Source: Spirochaetales bacterium (GTDB lineage Bacteria > Spirochaetota > Spirochaetia > CADAEX01). Taken from it: a stretch of DNA of 64,000 bases. Each line of letters starts with the position of its first letter. Positions within the stretch are counted from its first letter, which is position 1. The stretch spans positions 108,510 to 172,509 of the forward strand of contig JACKPD010000002.1 in NCBI GenBank assembly GCA_024233785.1. Reading direction: 5' to 3'. The notes below the pieces were generated by a model, which did not search any database, was not told the DNA's origin, and saw nothing but the letters and a program-made list of their open reading frames with translations. Positions 43,616 to 51,827 of the stretch are shown here, piece by piece. The position numbers were made by a program, and so were the translations under genes.

Positions 43616-45382
43616 ATGAATGAAAAAAATTTAATTATAGGTCTTTCCTCAATGAATCTTGCTGATTCTGAACAGGAGGCCGAAGAAAAATATCAAAAAG
43701 TATATAAACCATTCCTTAGAGAGCTATATAATTTCCCGGAGATTAAGGCCGTCCTTCATTTTTCCGGTGTACTTCTTGAATGGTTTAATGATAAACATCC
43801 TGAAGTTCTCATGCTGCTGGAAGAACTTGTTAAAAAAAGGAAACAGGTTGAGATTTTAGGCGGCGGCTTTTACGAACCTCTTTTTCCAATGCTTTCTGCC
43901 CAGGACCGGAGCGGGCAGCTTGAGGCATTGACAACACTGCTGAGAAAAAAATTCGGAAAACGGCCGAGAGGCTGCTGGATTCCCGGCAACTACTGGGATA
44001 ATTCGCTTATTCTTCCCATTAAAAACAGCGGTATGGATTATATATTTCTTGATTATGATTTCCTTGATACCGGAATTGAAAATAATGATGATATATACAG
44101 TACTTTCATAACAGAAGACAGCGGAAAACTGATAAATGTTTTTCCTGTTCATGCCTCGCTTGCTGCATTGGATAGTTCAGATGTTAACAGCTTTATTGAA
44201 ATGCTTAAAATCAGGGGAAACGGAGATGATTCAATTATATCCCTGATATTTTCAGACAGTGATATCGAGAATAAATCAGAAAAATGGTTTGAGGATTTTT
44301 TCTCACAAATTCAAAGCGACCGTGACCTGAAAATAACAAATCCTTCATTATATCTTAAAAAGATCCAAAAATATTCTAAAATTTATATACAGAATTCTGA
44401 TTATTATAAAAAAACATTTTCCGACTGTTATTACATCAATCTTTTATATGCAAGGATGGTCCATGTACAGACGCTGATTAATCAGATACGCGGTGACAAG
44501 TACAAGAAAAAATCTGCAGTAGAATCTCTTTGGGCCGGACAGAACTATTTTTCATATACTACCAATCATTTTAAAGAAGATGACATAACCGGAAAGATGC
44601 AAAACAGGGCAAAGACATACAGGAACCTGATTGAAGCCGAGATCCTTACCCGCCAGAAAGGGGTCTTTATCCCCTCTCTTTTTAAAAGCGATTTTGATAT
44701 GGACGGGTTTGATGAATTCCTCTATCTGGGAGAAGACTACAATGCCTTTGTCCATCTTGAGGGTGGTGCGGTTTTTGAATTAGACTCCCTGAAAGAGAAA
44801 TGGAATTACTGTGATATTGTTAATTATTCAGAAAACTCCCTCAGCTTTAAAAAAAGCTGCTGTGATTATTTTATTGAGAATGATAAAGAGTATAACTCTA
44901 TACAGGAATTTATTGATTGTGACATAGCCGGAATAGCAGAAAAAGAATACAGTATTAACAGTTTTGAACGTGAACAGAAAACACTCTCCATTTCGATCAG
45001 GGTAAAAAACAGTGAAAAAACTTTTTCGTTTAAACTGGTAAAGAAGTACCGTTTTCTGAAAAAGAAATTCGATGTCTCATACAGCATTATAAATACCGGA
45101 TCTACAGTAATTAATCATAAATTCGGGGTAAATATTCTTCTTTCACTTTTTTACAGCAATGGCGATGACAGAAATAATAAAATAAAAAAAACATCCAATA
45201 CCATTCAATTGGATGACTCATTTTCTGGTATATTAATTAAATCAGACAGGGATGCGGATATCTGCCATGAAGAAGAATGTAAAAACGGTATCTACTGTTA
45301 TACTTCTGTCATGCCGGTATTTGATATTATCTCGCTTGAACCGGGAAAGTCATGGGAAAACAGGATAGAAATAAGAGTCTAA
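43616..45382 (+). CDS. GH57-like protein with degenerate catalytic motifs
   Basis: A 588-residue protein related to GH57 alpha-amylase/4-alpha-glucanotransferases. The barrel is recognised by VEILGGGFYEPLFPML and the following RSGQLEALTTLLRKKFGKRPRGCWIPGN, which are GH57 region 2 and the start of region 3. The usual catalytic Glu in the W-L-x-E-R-x-W-E-P region is absent (GCWIPGNYWDN) and the D-D-G-E-K-F-G region with the acid/base Asp is replaced (FSDSDIENKSEKWF). The N-terminal HQP is also absent (GLSSMNL). The C-terminal part (from about 360) matches the beta-sandwich domain. It is probably non-catalytic: a glycan-binding or regulatory role is an inference. Confidence 0.75.
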   Translation: MNEKNLIIGLSSMNLADSEQEAEEKYQKVYKPFLRELYNFPEIKAVLHFSGVLLEWFNDKHPEVLMLLEELVKKRKQVEILGGGFYEPLFPMLSAQDRSGQLEALTTLLRKKFGKRPRGCWIPGNYWDNSLILPIKNSGMDYIFLDYDFLDTGIENNDDIYSTFITEDSGKLINVFPVHASLAALDSSDVNSFIEMLKIRGNGDDSIISLIFSDSDIENKSEKWFEDFFSQIQSDRDLKITNPSLYLKKIQKYSKIYIQNSDYYKKTFSDCYYINLLYARMVHVQTLINQIRGDKYKKKSAVESLWAGQNYFSYTTNHFKEDDITGKMQNRAKTYRNLIEAEILTRQKGVFIPSLFKSDFDMDGFDEFLYLGEDYNAFVHLEGGAVFELDSLKEKWNYCDIVNYSENSLSFKKSCCDYFIENDKEYNSIQEFIDCDIAGIAEKEYSINSFEREQKTLSISIRVKNSEKTFSFKLVKKYRFLKKKFDVSYSIINTGSTVINHKFGVNILLSLFYSNGDDRNNKIKKTSNTIQLDDSFSGILIKSDRDADICHEEECKNGIYCYTSVMPVFDIISLEPGKSWENRIEIRV

Positions 45383-46641
45383 TAGGATAAAAGAATTTTA
45401 TCCATCCAAAACCTTGATTCCGGATAAAAACTTTCAGAGGATTTCAAAAACTCAAAAAATGCATATTCCGGTCTGCCGAGAAAATAATATGACTGTCCAA
45501 GATAGAAAGATATTCTGTTTTTAAGAGATTTGCGTTCAGTTGTCCGTGAAAGGTCAAGAAGATTCGTAACGCTTTCCCGCCAGTTGTTTTTAAGGAAATA
45601 TTTTTCGATAATTACAGATAACCTGATCTCTTCGCCGGTTTTTGCGTTTTTAACCGTTTTTTCAGGCATTTCAAGAGTCACAGGAATAAGTTCCTCAGTA
45701 TTGATATTGTATCCAGATATCAGTAAATCAATTTTATTTTTTGTTGAATCAGATATTTTCTGAAAAGAAATATTGTATTCCGGGCCTGCTGTTTTTATCC
45801 TGCTGCCGGTTTCAAGGTAATTGTTGATTTTAAATCCAGGTAAAGGCTCTGCCCTTAAAGCGGAAAGATTTGATTGCATCTCCTGCCCGGGTGTTAATGG
45901 TATCTCGGCAGCGCTTAAGGTTGTATTTTCAAATGGTATTAATTCGCCGCTTAGATTTTTAAGCAGTTCAGCATCAATTACACAGTAATAATACGGAACT
46001 CCCGGAATTGGATAATCAGTGTAGCTTTTCCTGTATGAAGGAATAATATTCAGTAATGTTGAAGACAGGATATCTTCCCTGCCGAATATGGGTTCAACAT
46101 GCCTGAGGACGGCAAGATACCTCTCCGTTGTATCAGCATTGAAATCCAGAAAAATTGAATCTTTAGCTGCGGCAGCTGTCAGATATCTGACTGAAGCGGC
46201 GTTTACTCCTATCTTTTCAATTGATTTTATTGCAACAGGTTTTAATGTTATATTCCGGTAGGGAAGGAAGATGTCAAAAATATTTCCCTCCTTATTCTTT
46301 GCAATTACCGCGTAATAAAAATCAGTGTTATTTACCGCACTGTCTGAATAATATTCAATACCCGCAGGAATTTCATCTACAAGAAATGAATCTGTAAAAT
46401 TATTCCTGTTTATTTCTTCAGTATGCCTGTATATTAGATATGTACCGTCAATGTCTCTTGAATCTTTCCATGTAATATTTATCCTGGAATTGCTTTCTAC
46501 AGCTTTTAATCTTGAAATAAAAGGAGCAAAAACAAAGCTTTCTTCGCAATATGCGCCAGACTGGATAAGAAGAACCATCAGAAGTAAAAAAAGGCTAATT
46601 ATTGTGTATTTTTTCTGTGATTTAAGGAATGAGTCCATCAT
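45379..46641 (-). CDS. Exported protein with fibronectin-III-like domains
   Basis: A 420-residue protein with a signal peptide (YTIISLFLLLMVLLIQSGAYC). Residues 45-130 resemble a fibronectin type III fold: AVESNSRINITWKDSRDIDGTYLIYRHT with the Trp of strand B, and GIEYYSDSAVNNTDFYYAVIAKN with the Tyr-x-V pair of strands F/G. A second, weaker copy follows near 170-230. The C-terminal region (NRISFYLGQSYYFLGRPEYAFFEFLKS) looks like TPR helices. Function unknown; a surface or periplasmic interaction role is likely. It is convergent with the GH57-like gene by a 4-base overlap. The start is the first of two ATGs, without a Shine-Dalgarno. Confidence 0.65.
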   Translation of the reverse strand: MMDSFLKSQKKYTIISLFLLLMVLLIQSGAYCEESFVFAPFISRLKAVESNSRINITWKDSRDIDGTYLIYRHTEEINRNNFTDSFLVDEIPAGIEYYSDSAVNNTDFYYAVIAKNKEGNIFDIFLPYRNITLKPVAIKSIEKIGVNAASVRYLTAAAAKDSIFLDFNADTTERYLAVLRHVEPIFGREDILSSTLLNIIPSYRKSYTDYPIPGVPYYYCVIDAELLKNLSGELIPFENTTLSAAEIPLTPGQEMQSNLSALRAEPLPGFKINNYLETGSRIKTAGPEYNISFQKISDSTKNKIDLLISGYNINTEELIPVTLEMPEKTVKNAKTGEEIRLSVIIEKYFLKNNWRESVTNLLDLSRTTERKSLKNRISFYLGQSYYFLGRPEYAFFEFLKSSESFYPESRFWMDKILLSY

Positions 46642-46646
46642 TATAT

Positions 46647-46652
46647 ATTATA
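46647..46652 (-). promoter_or_regulatory. Perfect -10 box close to the FN3-like gene start
   Basis: On the minus strand TATAAT (46652-46647) lies only 5 bases before ATG 46641, with no ribosome site between. The -35 match is weak (TGGGTA, 17-base spacer). It predicts a leaderless transcript. Confidence 0.4.
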
Positions 46653-46687
46653 TCGGCTTGTGGTTTTATTACCCATAGTAAAAGGGT

Positions 46688-46715
46688 TTGACAACAGTAA
46701 AAATATATTTAAACT
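46688..46715 (+). promoter_or_regulatory. Predicted promoter of the Cas2-like gene
   Basis: A perfect TTGACA (46688-46693) and TAAACT (46710-46715) are 16 bases apart, and ATG 46723 follows after 7 bases. No Shine-Dalgarno is seen. The -10 is only a 4/6 match. Confidence 0.4.
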
Positions 46716-46722
46716 ATGTAAT

Positions 46723-46992
46723 ATGTTTGTATCTGTAACCTATGATCTATCGTCTGATGACACTTTTAACAAGGTAAGAGAAATACTTATTTTTTACGGA
46801 TTCAAGGAAGTGCTTAAAAATGTGTTTGAATCTGAATCGATCAGGGATAATACATTAAAAAAATTAAAAAGAGATATCGACAGGGTTACTGACCATTTTG
46901 ACAAGGTCAGATTTTATCAATATCCTTATGAGGAATTGTTTGCCATAACAATGCTGGAAAAAAAGAAATGGAAAAGAATGCTGCTTAAATGA
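46723..46992 (+). CDS. Cas2-like protein without CRISPR context
   Basis: An 89-residue ferredoxin-like protein with the Cas2 pattern. It starts MFVSVTYDLSSDDTFNKV, with the conserved first-strand Asp (D8 in V-T-Y-D). It continues with GFKEVLKNVFES, equivalent to the G-x-x-x-x-Q-x-S-V-F-E helix-strand turn, and ends DKVRFYQYP, like the D-S-V-R-I-Y strand. Cas2 proteins are small nucleases or integrase partners; relatives without CRISPR include the VapD toxin family. No Cas1, effector or repeat array is in the window. It runs 8 bases ahead of prfB. ATG 46723 gives the family N-terminus; the longer frame from 46660 does not. Confidence 0.65.
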   Translation: MFVSVTYDLSSDDTFNKVREILIFYGFKEVLKNVFESESIRDNTLKKLKRDIDRVTDHFDKVRFYQYPYEELFAITMLEKKKWKRMLLK

Positions 46993-47000
46993 GGAAATAA

Positions 47001-48102
47001 ATGTTAATAGATTATCAGGTCCCTTTGAACAAAATTACAAATGAAATAACTCAATCCTGGAGGCATCTTTGACCCGGATACCAGAAAAAAAGAGATTGAA
47101 GAATTAGAGAAAAAAACTTATGACGAAGGATTCTGGGAAGACCGGAAAGAAGCTGAAATTACCCTTACAAAGCTTAAAAGGATAAAAGATGCTTTTCGTC
47201 CATGGGAAAATCTTGTAATTGAGTCAGACGATCTAAAAGAGCTTTTTGAAATGGCCCTGGCCGAGAAAGATGAATCACTTGAAAAAGGGATTGCGGAAAG
47301 CATTAAAAGTATTGAAGAAAAATTCGCAGAACTTAAAACCATACAGCTTCTGGGCGATGAAATGGATAATGCTGATGCATTTATTACAATTCACTCAGGG
47401 GCCGGCGGAACAGAGGCCTGCGACTGGGTTAGCATGCTTTACCGGATGTATACAAGGTGGACAGAACGGAAAGGTTTTGACATCGAAGTAATTGACATGC
47501 TTGAAGCGGAAGGGGGCCTTAAGTCTGTTACCGTACAGGTTAAAGGCAGCTATGCCCATGGCTATTTAAAAGGGGAGTCGGGAATACACAGGCTTGTAAG
47601 GATTTCTCCGTTTGACTCAAATGCAAGAAGACACACCTCTTTTGCCTCTGTTTATATATCACCTGTGATAGAAGATGATATAAATGTTGAGATTAGGCCG
47701 GAAGATCTAAGGGTAGATACCTACAGGGCATCCGGTGCCGGAGGTCAGCACATTAACAAGACTGACTCCGCGATAAGGATAACACATCTTGAAACAGGAA
47801 TTGTTGTACAATGCCAGACAGAGAGGAGCCAGCATAAAAACAGGGCTAATGCAATGAAAGTCCTCAAATCCAAGCTTTATGAGTACTACAGGCAGAAACA
47901 GGATGAAGAAAACGAAAAATACAGTCAGGAAAAGAAGGATATTGCGTGGGGAAGCCAGATAAGATCCTATGTTTTTCAGCCTTATACGATGGTAAAAGAT
48001 CACAGGACAAAACATGAAATAGGCAATATTCAGAGTGTTATGGATGGAAATATTGATCCTTTCATTGAGGAATATCTAAATTTTATATGGAAAAATAAGT
48101 AA
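47001..48102 (+). CDS. prfB: Peptide chain release factor 2, with programmed +1 frameshift
   Basis: RF2 recognises UGA and UAA stop codons and releases the peptide. The frame opens at ATG 47001 (GAGGAAATAA upstream) and meets an in-frame TGA at 47070-47072 after 23 codons. After a +1 shift the frame from GAC 47071 runs to 48102, giving 366 residues, normal for RF2. The shifted part has the tripeptide SPF (SPFDSNARRHTSF) that selects RF2 codons, the catalytic GGQ in SGAGGQHINKT, and the family tail. If the shift is ignored the protein appears to begin at 47251, truncated by about 80 residues. The gene probably shares a transcript with the Cas2-like gene. Confidence 0.96.
47058..47073 (+). other. 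Programmed +1 ribosomal frameshift site in prfB
   Basis: The sequence TGGAGG CAT CTT TGA C contains an internal Shine-Dalgarno (GGAGG, 47059-47063), a 3-base spacer, the slippery CTT, the in-frame TGA stop and a following C (weak stop context). The layout is the same as the E. coli prfB site, where RF2 level sets the shift frequency, giving autoregulation. Confidence 0.95.
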
Positions 48103-48104
48103 AA

Positions 48105-48470
48105 ATGAAATCCGGTGTATTAATTGTTGATGATCTGCAATTTGTCAGAATTTCAATTAAGGAAGTACTTGAGAAAGAAGGAATCCCGATAGCAGGGGAA
48201 GCTGCCGATGGTATGGCCGCGCTTGAGCTGTATGAGAAAACAAAGCCGGATATTGTCCTCCTTGACATTACAATGCCTGTTATGGATGGATTAAGCGCTT
48301 TAAAATTCCTCAAAGTAAGATATCCTGAATCGAATGTAATCATGTGTTCCGCGCTGGGACAGCAGAAATACATAATCAGGGCAATTCAGCTTGGGGCTTC
48401 CGATTTTGTTGTGAAACCTTTCAAGCCGGAAAGGCTCATCAGCTCTATCCGGAAAACCCTGAGGGGTTAA
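48105..48470 (+). CDS. Single-domain response regulator (CheY-like)
   Basis: A 121-residue receiver without an output domain. It has the acidic pair D9/D10 (LIVDD), the phospho-acceptor Asp54 in VLLDITMP, a Ser in CSALGQQ and the conserved Lys in VVKPFKP. Such proteins act in phosphorelays or motility. No histidine kinase or che genes are in the window. It starts two bases after prfB and its TAA shares a base with the next ATG, so it belongs to the prfB-ftsY gene string. Confidence 0.93.
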   Translation: MKSGVLIVDDLQFVRISIKEVLEKEGIPIAGEAADGMAALELYEKTKPDIVLLDITMPVMDGLSALKFLKVRYPESNVIMCSALGQQKYIIRAIQLGASDFVVKPFKPERLISSIRKTLRG

Positions 48471-49891
48471 TGAAAATCAGACTTTTAATAGCGGCTTTTT
48501 TATTCTGCTCTTTTCCCATGCTTTATGCAGAAAAATTAATTCTGCTTGATGAAAAGGACAAATGGAATATTGCAATTGCTGATTTTAAAATTACTGATTC
48601 TTCTTCCGATTCAATTTATCTGAGGAATTCTATTCCTGCTTTTCTATATAATCAGCTTTCATCCTGTCTCAGCCACACACTGACAGAAAATGAAATGTTC
48701 CTGCTACAAAACAGAATTAAAATTGAAAAAATTGAAGAAAAAGAAAATAAACTGTCTGCATATTATAAAGACTTTAATCTGACTTATTTTAATGAAAGTA
48801 CGAAAAGAAAGGAACTCAGGGACAGTATCCAGTTAACTGAAAAAGAAATCAGGCAGCTTAAAAAATACAATCCTGAGAAAATAAAAATAATTCCTGTAAA
48901 GGATATCTCTTTTATTACTGAAGGGGAAAATACTGAAAAACTGTTACTGGATCCGGTCAATATCGGAGTTTTTGCTGATAGAAAGAATTCTGATTATGTT
49001 ATTTACGGTTCCGCAGGACAATTTGATGATCTTCTGCTTCTAGAAATCAGGCTGTACAGTTCTTTGTCTAAAAAAGATATATATGTAAATTCCGTATCCG
49101 CTGACATCAATTCCCTTTTTACTTCACTGGACAAGACTGTTTCTGATTTAACCTCCATACTTTTGGGTACTTCATGGAGCAAACTTACAGTTGACACTAA
49201 TATGGGTGATGCTGATATTTACCTGAATAACAGATATATCGGAAGCAGCAATGTCAAGAATATTATTGTGAAGCCGGGGAAACATATCCTTACAGTAAAA
49301 GGACAGGGGATAGCTGAAAAGGAACTTGAAATATTTCTCGAAGAAAATAAAGAAAACACCATAAGCATGGAAACAGAGGAGAAAGAGGAAAAACTGACAG
49401 CAATAAATACTCTGCCGCCCGATGCTGATATCTATTATGATTCACTCTGGCGTGGGAGGAGCCCGTATCTCTTAAACGGACTATCCGGAGAACTGTATAT
49501 AAAAAAAGAAGGGTACAGGGATTTAAAGCTGTTTATTGATGATTATCCTGAAAACAGTATTACTTTACAGCTTTCACCTGATATCTTTGAGAAAGAGGAA
49601 TATTTTGATAACAGGAGAGACGCCTTTTACAGGAATTTTTCCTTTTTTATTTTATCTGTGCCTGTTCCTTTTTTCCTGTTTGCGGTTCTCAATGATTACA
49701 GCGATGCCTATAATAATTCTTTAAGTTCCGGGACTAACAGCAGTGAAACTGAAAGACTCAGGAAATTGACCAACTTTACATATTATGGTTATTACGGTAG
49801 TTTATTTCTAACAATTTCCCTGTTTGTAAATACAATATTTCATTTGAATGATTATATTAAAGCAGGCGATATACTTGGACAGGAGCAGTAA
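48470..49891 (+). CDS. Exported PEGA-domain protein with C-terminal membrane helices
   Basis: A 473-residue protein. ATG 48470 has GAGGGG upstream and gives a signal peptide (IRLLIAAFLFCSFPMLYA). A middle region with a coiled-coil-like charged stretch (residues 75-140) precedes two PEGA repeats: VDTNMGDADIYLNNRYIG with VKPGKHILTVKGQG, and NTLPPDADIYYDSLWRGRSP with SGELYIKKEGYRD. Two hydrophobic helices near residues 390-410 and 445-465 complete it. PEGA domains bind peptides or glycans in cell-envelope proteins; the precise job is unknown. It abuts ftsY. Confidence 0.78.
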   Translation: MKIRLLIAAFLFCSFPMLYAEKLILLDEKDKWNIAIADFKITDSSSDSIYLRNSIPAFLYNQLSSCLSHTLTENEMFLLQNRIKIEKIEEKENKLSAYYKDFNLTYFNESTKRKELRDSIQLTEKEIRQLKKYNPEKIKIIPVKDISFITEGENTEKLLLDPVNIGVFADRKNSDYVIYGSAGQFDDLLLLEIRLYSSLSKKDIYVNSVSADINSLFTSLDKTVSDLTSILLGTSWSKLTVDTNMGDADIYLNNRYIGSSNVKNIIVKPGKHILTVKGQGIAEKELEIFLEENKENTISMETEEKEEKLTAINTLPPDADIYYDSLWRGRSPYLLNGLSGELYIKKEGYRDLKLFIDDYPENSITLQLSPDIFEKEEYFDNRRDAFYRNFSFFILSVPVPFFLFAVLNDYSDAYNNSLSSGTNSSETERLRKLTNFTYYGYYGSLFLTISLFVNTIFHLNDYIKAGDILGQEQ

Positions 49892-50767
49892 ATGGCAAAA
49901 TTGAATCTCGGGCAGAAACTTATAAATATTTTCAAATTAAATAAAGTAAATCAGGAATTTTTTGATGATCTCGAAGATATTCTGGTTGAATCTGATATGG
50001 GTGTCGGAGTTTCAGTTGATATAGTGAAAGAACTTAAGGAACATGCTGCCGTAAAAAAGATTACAGGTGAGGAAAATATTATCGGACTGTTAAAAGAAAT
50101 TATCTCAGGCAAGATCCTTGAGTATAATTTTAAACTTGATAATGACAATCTTGTTTTGATCCTCTTTCTGGGTGTTAACGGAGTTGGTAAAACCACAACA
50201 ATCGCGAAAACAGCAAATTTCATAAAGGAGAATTACCCGGGAAAAGGGATAATCCTTTCAGCAGCAGACACCTTCAGGGCTGCCGCGATTGAACAGCTAA
50301 AAATCCATGGAGAGAGACTTGGCGTGAGGGTAGTAAGTCAGGAGCATGGCTCAGATCCAGGAGCTGTAATATTCGACACTATCGAGAGCGCGAAAGCAAA
50401 GGGCGAAAAGGTAATACTCGCTGATACCGCAGGGAGAATGCATAACAGGGTTAATCTTGTAAAAGAACTCCAGAAGATTGATAAAATAATCAAAAACAGG
50501 ATTGAAAAAGATAACTACCTTAAATTTCTGGTTATAGATTCAACTACAGGCCAGAACGGCCTTAATCAGGCTGAAATATTTAATGAAGCGATTGGTATTG
50601 ATGCTGTTGTAATGGCCAAAAGCGATTCATCAGCCAAAGGCGGTATTGCCGCGGCAATTTCTGGCAAGCTGGGACTCCCTTTTGTTTTTATCGGTACAGG
50701 AGAAAAATACGGAGATCTAAAACAATTCAGTAAGGATGAATATCTGGATAACCTTTTAAATGTATAA
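49892..50767 (+). CDS. ftsY: Signal recognition particle receptor FtsY
   Basis: A 291-residue SRP GTPase that docks SRP-ribosome complexes at the membrane. It has only the N-G domains, without the acidic A domain of E. coli. Motifs: G1 GVNGVGKTTTIAK near residue 94, SAADTFRAAAIEQL, G3 LADTAGRMHN, and the closing GTGEKYGDLKQFS. The G4 position reads AKSD rather than TKxD (VVMAKSDSSAKGG). The last eight bases overlap the next gene. The start abuts the PEGA gene. Confidence 0.95.
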   Translation: MAKLNLGQKLINIFKLNKVNQEFFDDLEDILVESDMGVGVSVDIVKELKEHAAVKKITGEENIIGLLKEIISGKILEYNFKLDNDNLVLILFLGVNGVGKTTTIAKTANFIKENYPGKGIILSAADTFRAAAIEQLKIHGERLGVRVVSQEHGSDPGAVIFDTIESAKAKGEKVILADTAGRMHNRVNLVKELQKIDKIIKNRIEKDNYLKFLVIDSTTGQNGLNQAEIFNEAIGIDAVVMAKSDSSAKGGIAAAISGKLGLPFVFIGTGEKYGDLKQFSKDEYLDNLLNV

Positions 50768-51827
50768 ACATCTTTTATTATTATTTTTATTTTCATTTGC
50801 ACAGACTCTTTTTTCCCAGGAATATTACAGATCAAACAAACTTGGAATGCCCCTTGAAAAAATTGAAAAATACAGAATAGATGAGTTTGAATATTATCTT
50901 GAAAAAAAAATATCGGGACTGATAGAAGAAAATATCCTGTATCAAAACTCAGAAATTGTTAAGGAAAATGAGATTTATTATACATCTGATAAAAAAATAG
51001 AAAGGGAAATAACCAGGGAAGATAATACAGTAACAGAGAAAAAATACAGGAATTTGCTTGTTTATGAAGAGAAGATAACAAAACCTGATAAAACCGGTAT
51101 GATAAGGAAATATAATTATGATGAAAACAGCCAGCTTTATTCAGTAGATGAATTAACTCCCGAAGGGATTCCTGACAACAGGGTCATATATGAAAGAGAT
51201 ACAAAAGGGAGGATAATATCAGTCGTCAGGCTTGTTTTAAGGGATAAAAAAAGCGGTTTGAAAGATCCTGAACCGGTAGAGGAGCAGTTTTCAAAATACA
51301 GGTTTTCAGGACGCAATCTTACTGAGGAATGGCATGGAAGCAGTGATACAACCGGAAGCTTTATCTATTACAGCTCAGACGGGAAGATTTCCGGTATTAT
51401 ACAGAAAAAAGAAGGGAAAACTGTTTCGGAAAAAAAATACTTTTACGAAAATACCGGTGCGTACAGAACTGAGGAGATAATCCCTGATACAGAGGAAAAA
51501 AATATCCAGTATTTTGACACTGCCGGGAATATAACTGAAGAGGTCTTATTGCTAGGGGATAAAACAGTTCTTAAAACTGCCTGGTTTTATAATGATAAAA
51601 AAATTGTGAAAAAAATATCTACAAGCGAAAAGGGAACAGAAAGGTCTCTTTATGTATACTCAGGCGATAAAGTTTCGGGCGAAAAAATGTTTTTTAATGG
51701 AGAACTGGTTTACGAAAAAGTATATACTGATGATGATAATTACTATGAGGATAATTATTCATCAGGTAAAAGATATTCAAGAAAATACTATAAAAACGGT
51801 GAAAAGATTAAAACTGAAACATGGTGA
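50760..51827 (+). CDS. Exported repeat protein (MORN/YD-like strands), unknown function
   Basis: A 355-residue protein with a signal peptide (YKHLLLLFLFSFAQTLFS). The mature part consists of charged beta-strand pairs with Y-Y-x-x-D-G-x-x-x-G/K patterns (SFIYYSSDGKISGIIQKKEGK, FFNGELVYEKVYTDD, YYKNGEKIKTE), which resemble the antitoxin-type MORN or YD repeats used in surface and periplasmic proteins. No catalytic motif is seen. It overlaps ftsY by eight bases and the LolC-type gene by seven bases, so it is in the same operon. Confidence 0.6.
   Translation: MYKHLLLLFLFSFAQTLFSQEYYRSNKLGMPLEKIEKYRIDEFEYYLEKKISGLIEENILYQNSEIVKENEIYYTSDKKIEREITREDNTVTEKKYRNLLVYEEKITKPDKTGMIRKYNYDENSQLYSVDELTPEGIPDNRVIYERDTKGRIISVVRLVLRDKKSGLKDPEPVEEQFSKYRFSGRNLTEEWHGSSDTTGSFIYYSSDGKISGIIQKKEGKTVSEKKYFYENTGAYRTEEIIPDTEEKNIQYFDTAGNITEEVLLLGDKTVLKTAWFYNDKKIVKKISTSEKGTERSLYVYSGDKVSGEKMFFNGELVYEKVYTDDDNYYEDNYSSGKRYSRKYYKNGEKIKTETW

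Noticed and set aside
46660..46722. N-terminal extension of the Cas2-like gene from 46660
   Set aside because: It would run through the predicted promoter and precede the family N-terminus (MFVSVTYD) by 21 non-conserved residues.
47251..48102. Shortened RF2 starting at 47251
   Set aside because: The upstream frame from 47001 joins through the classic CTT TGA C site and gives the normal RF2 length.
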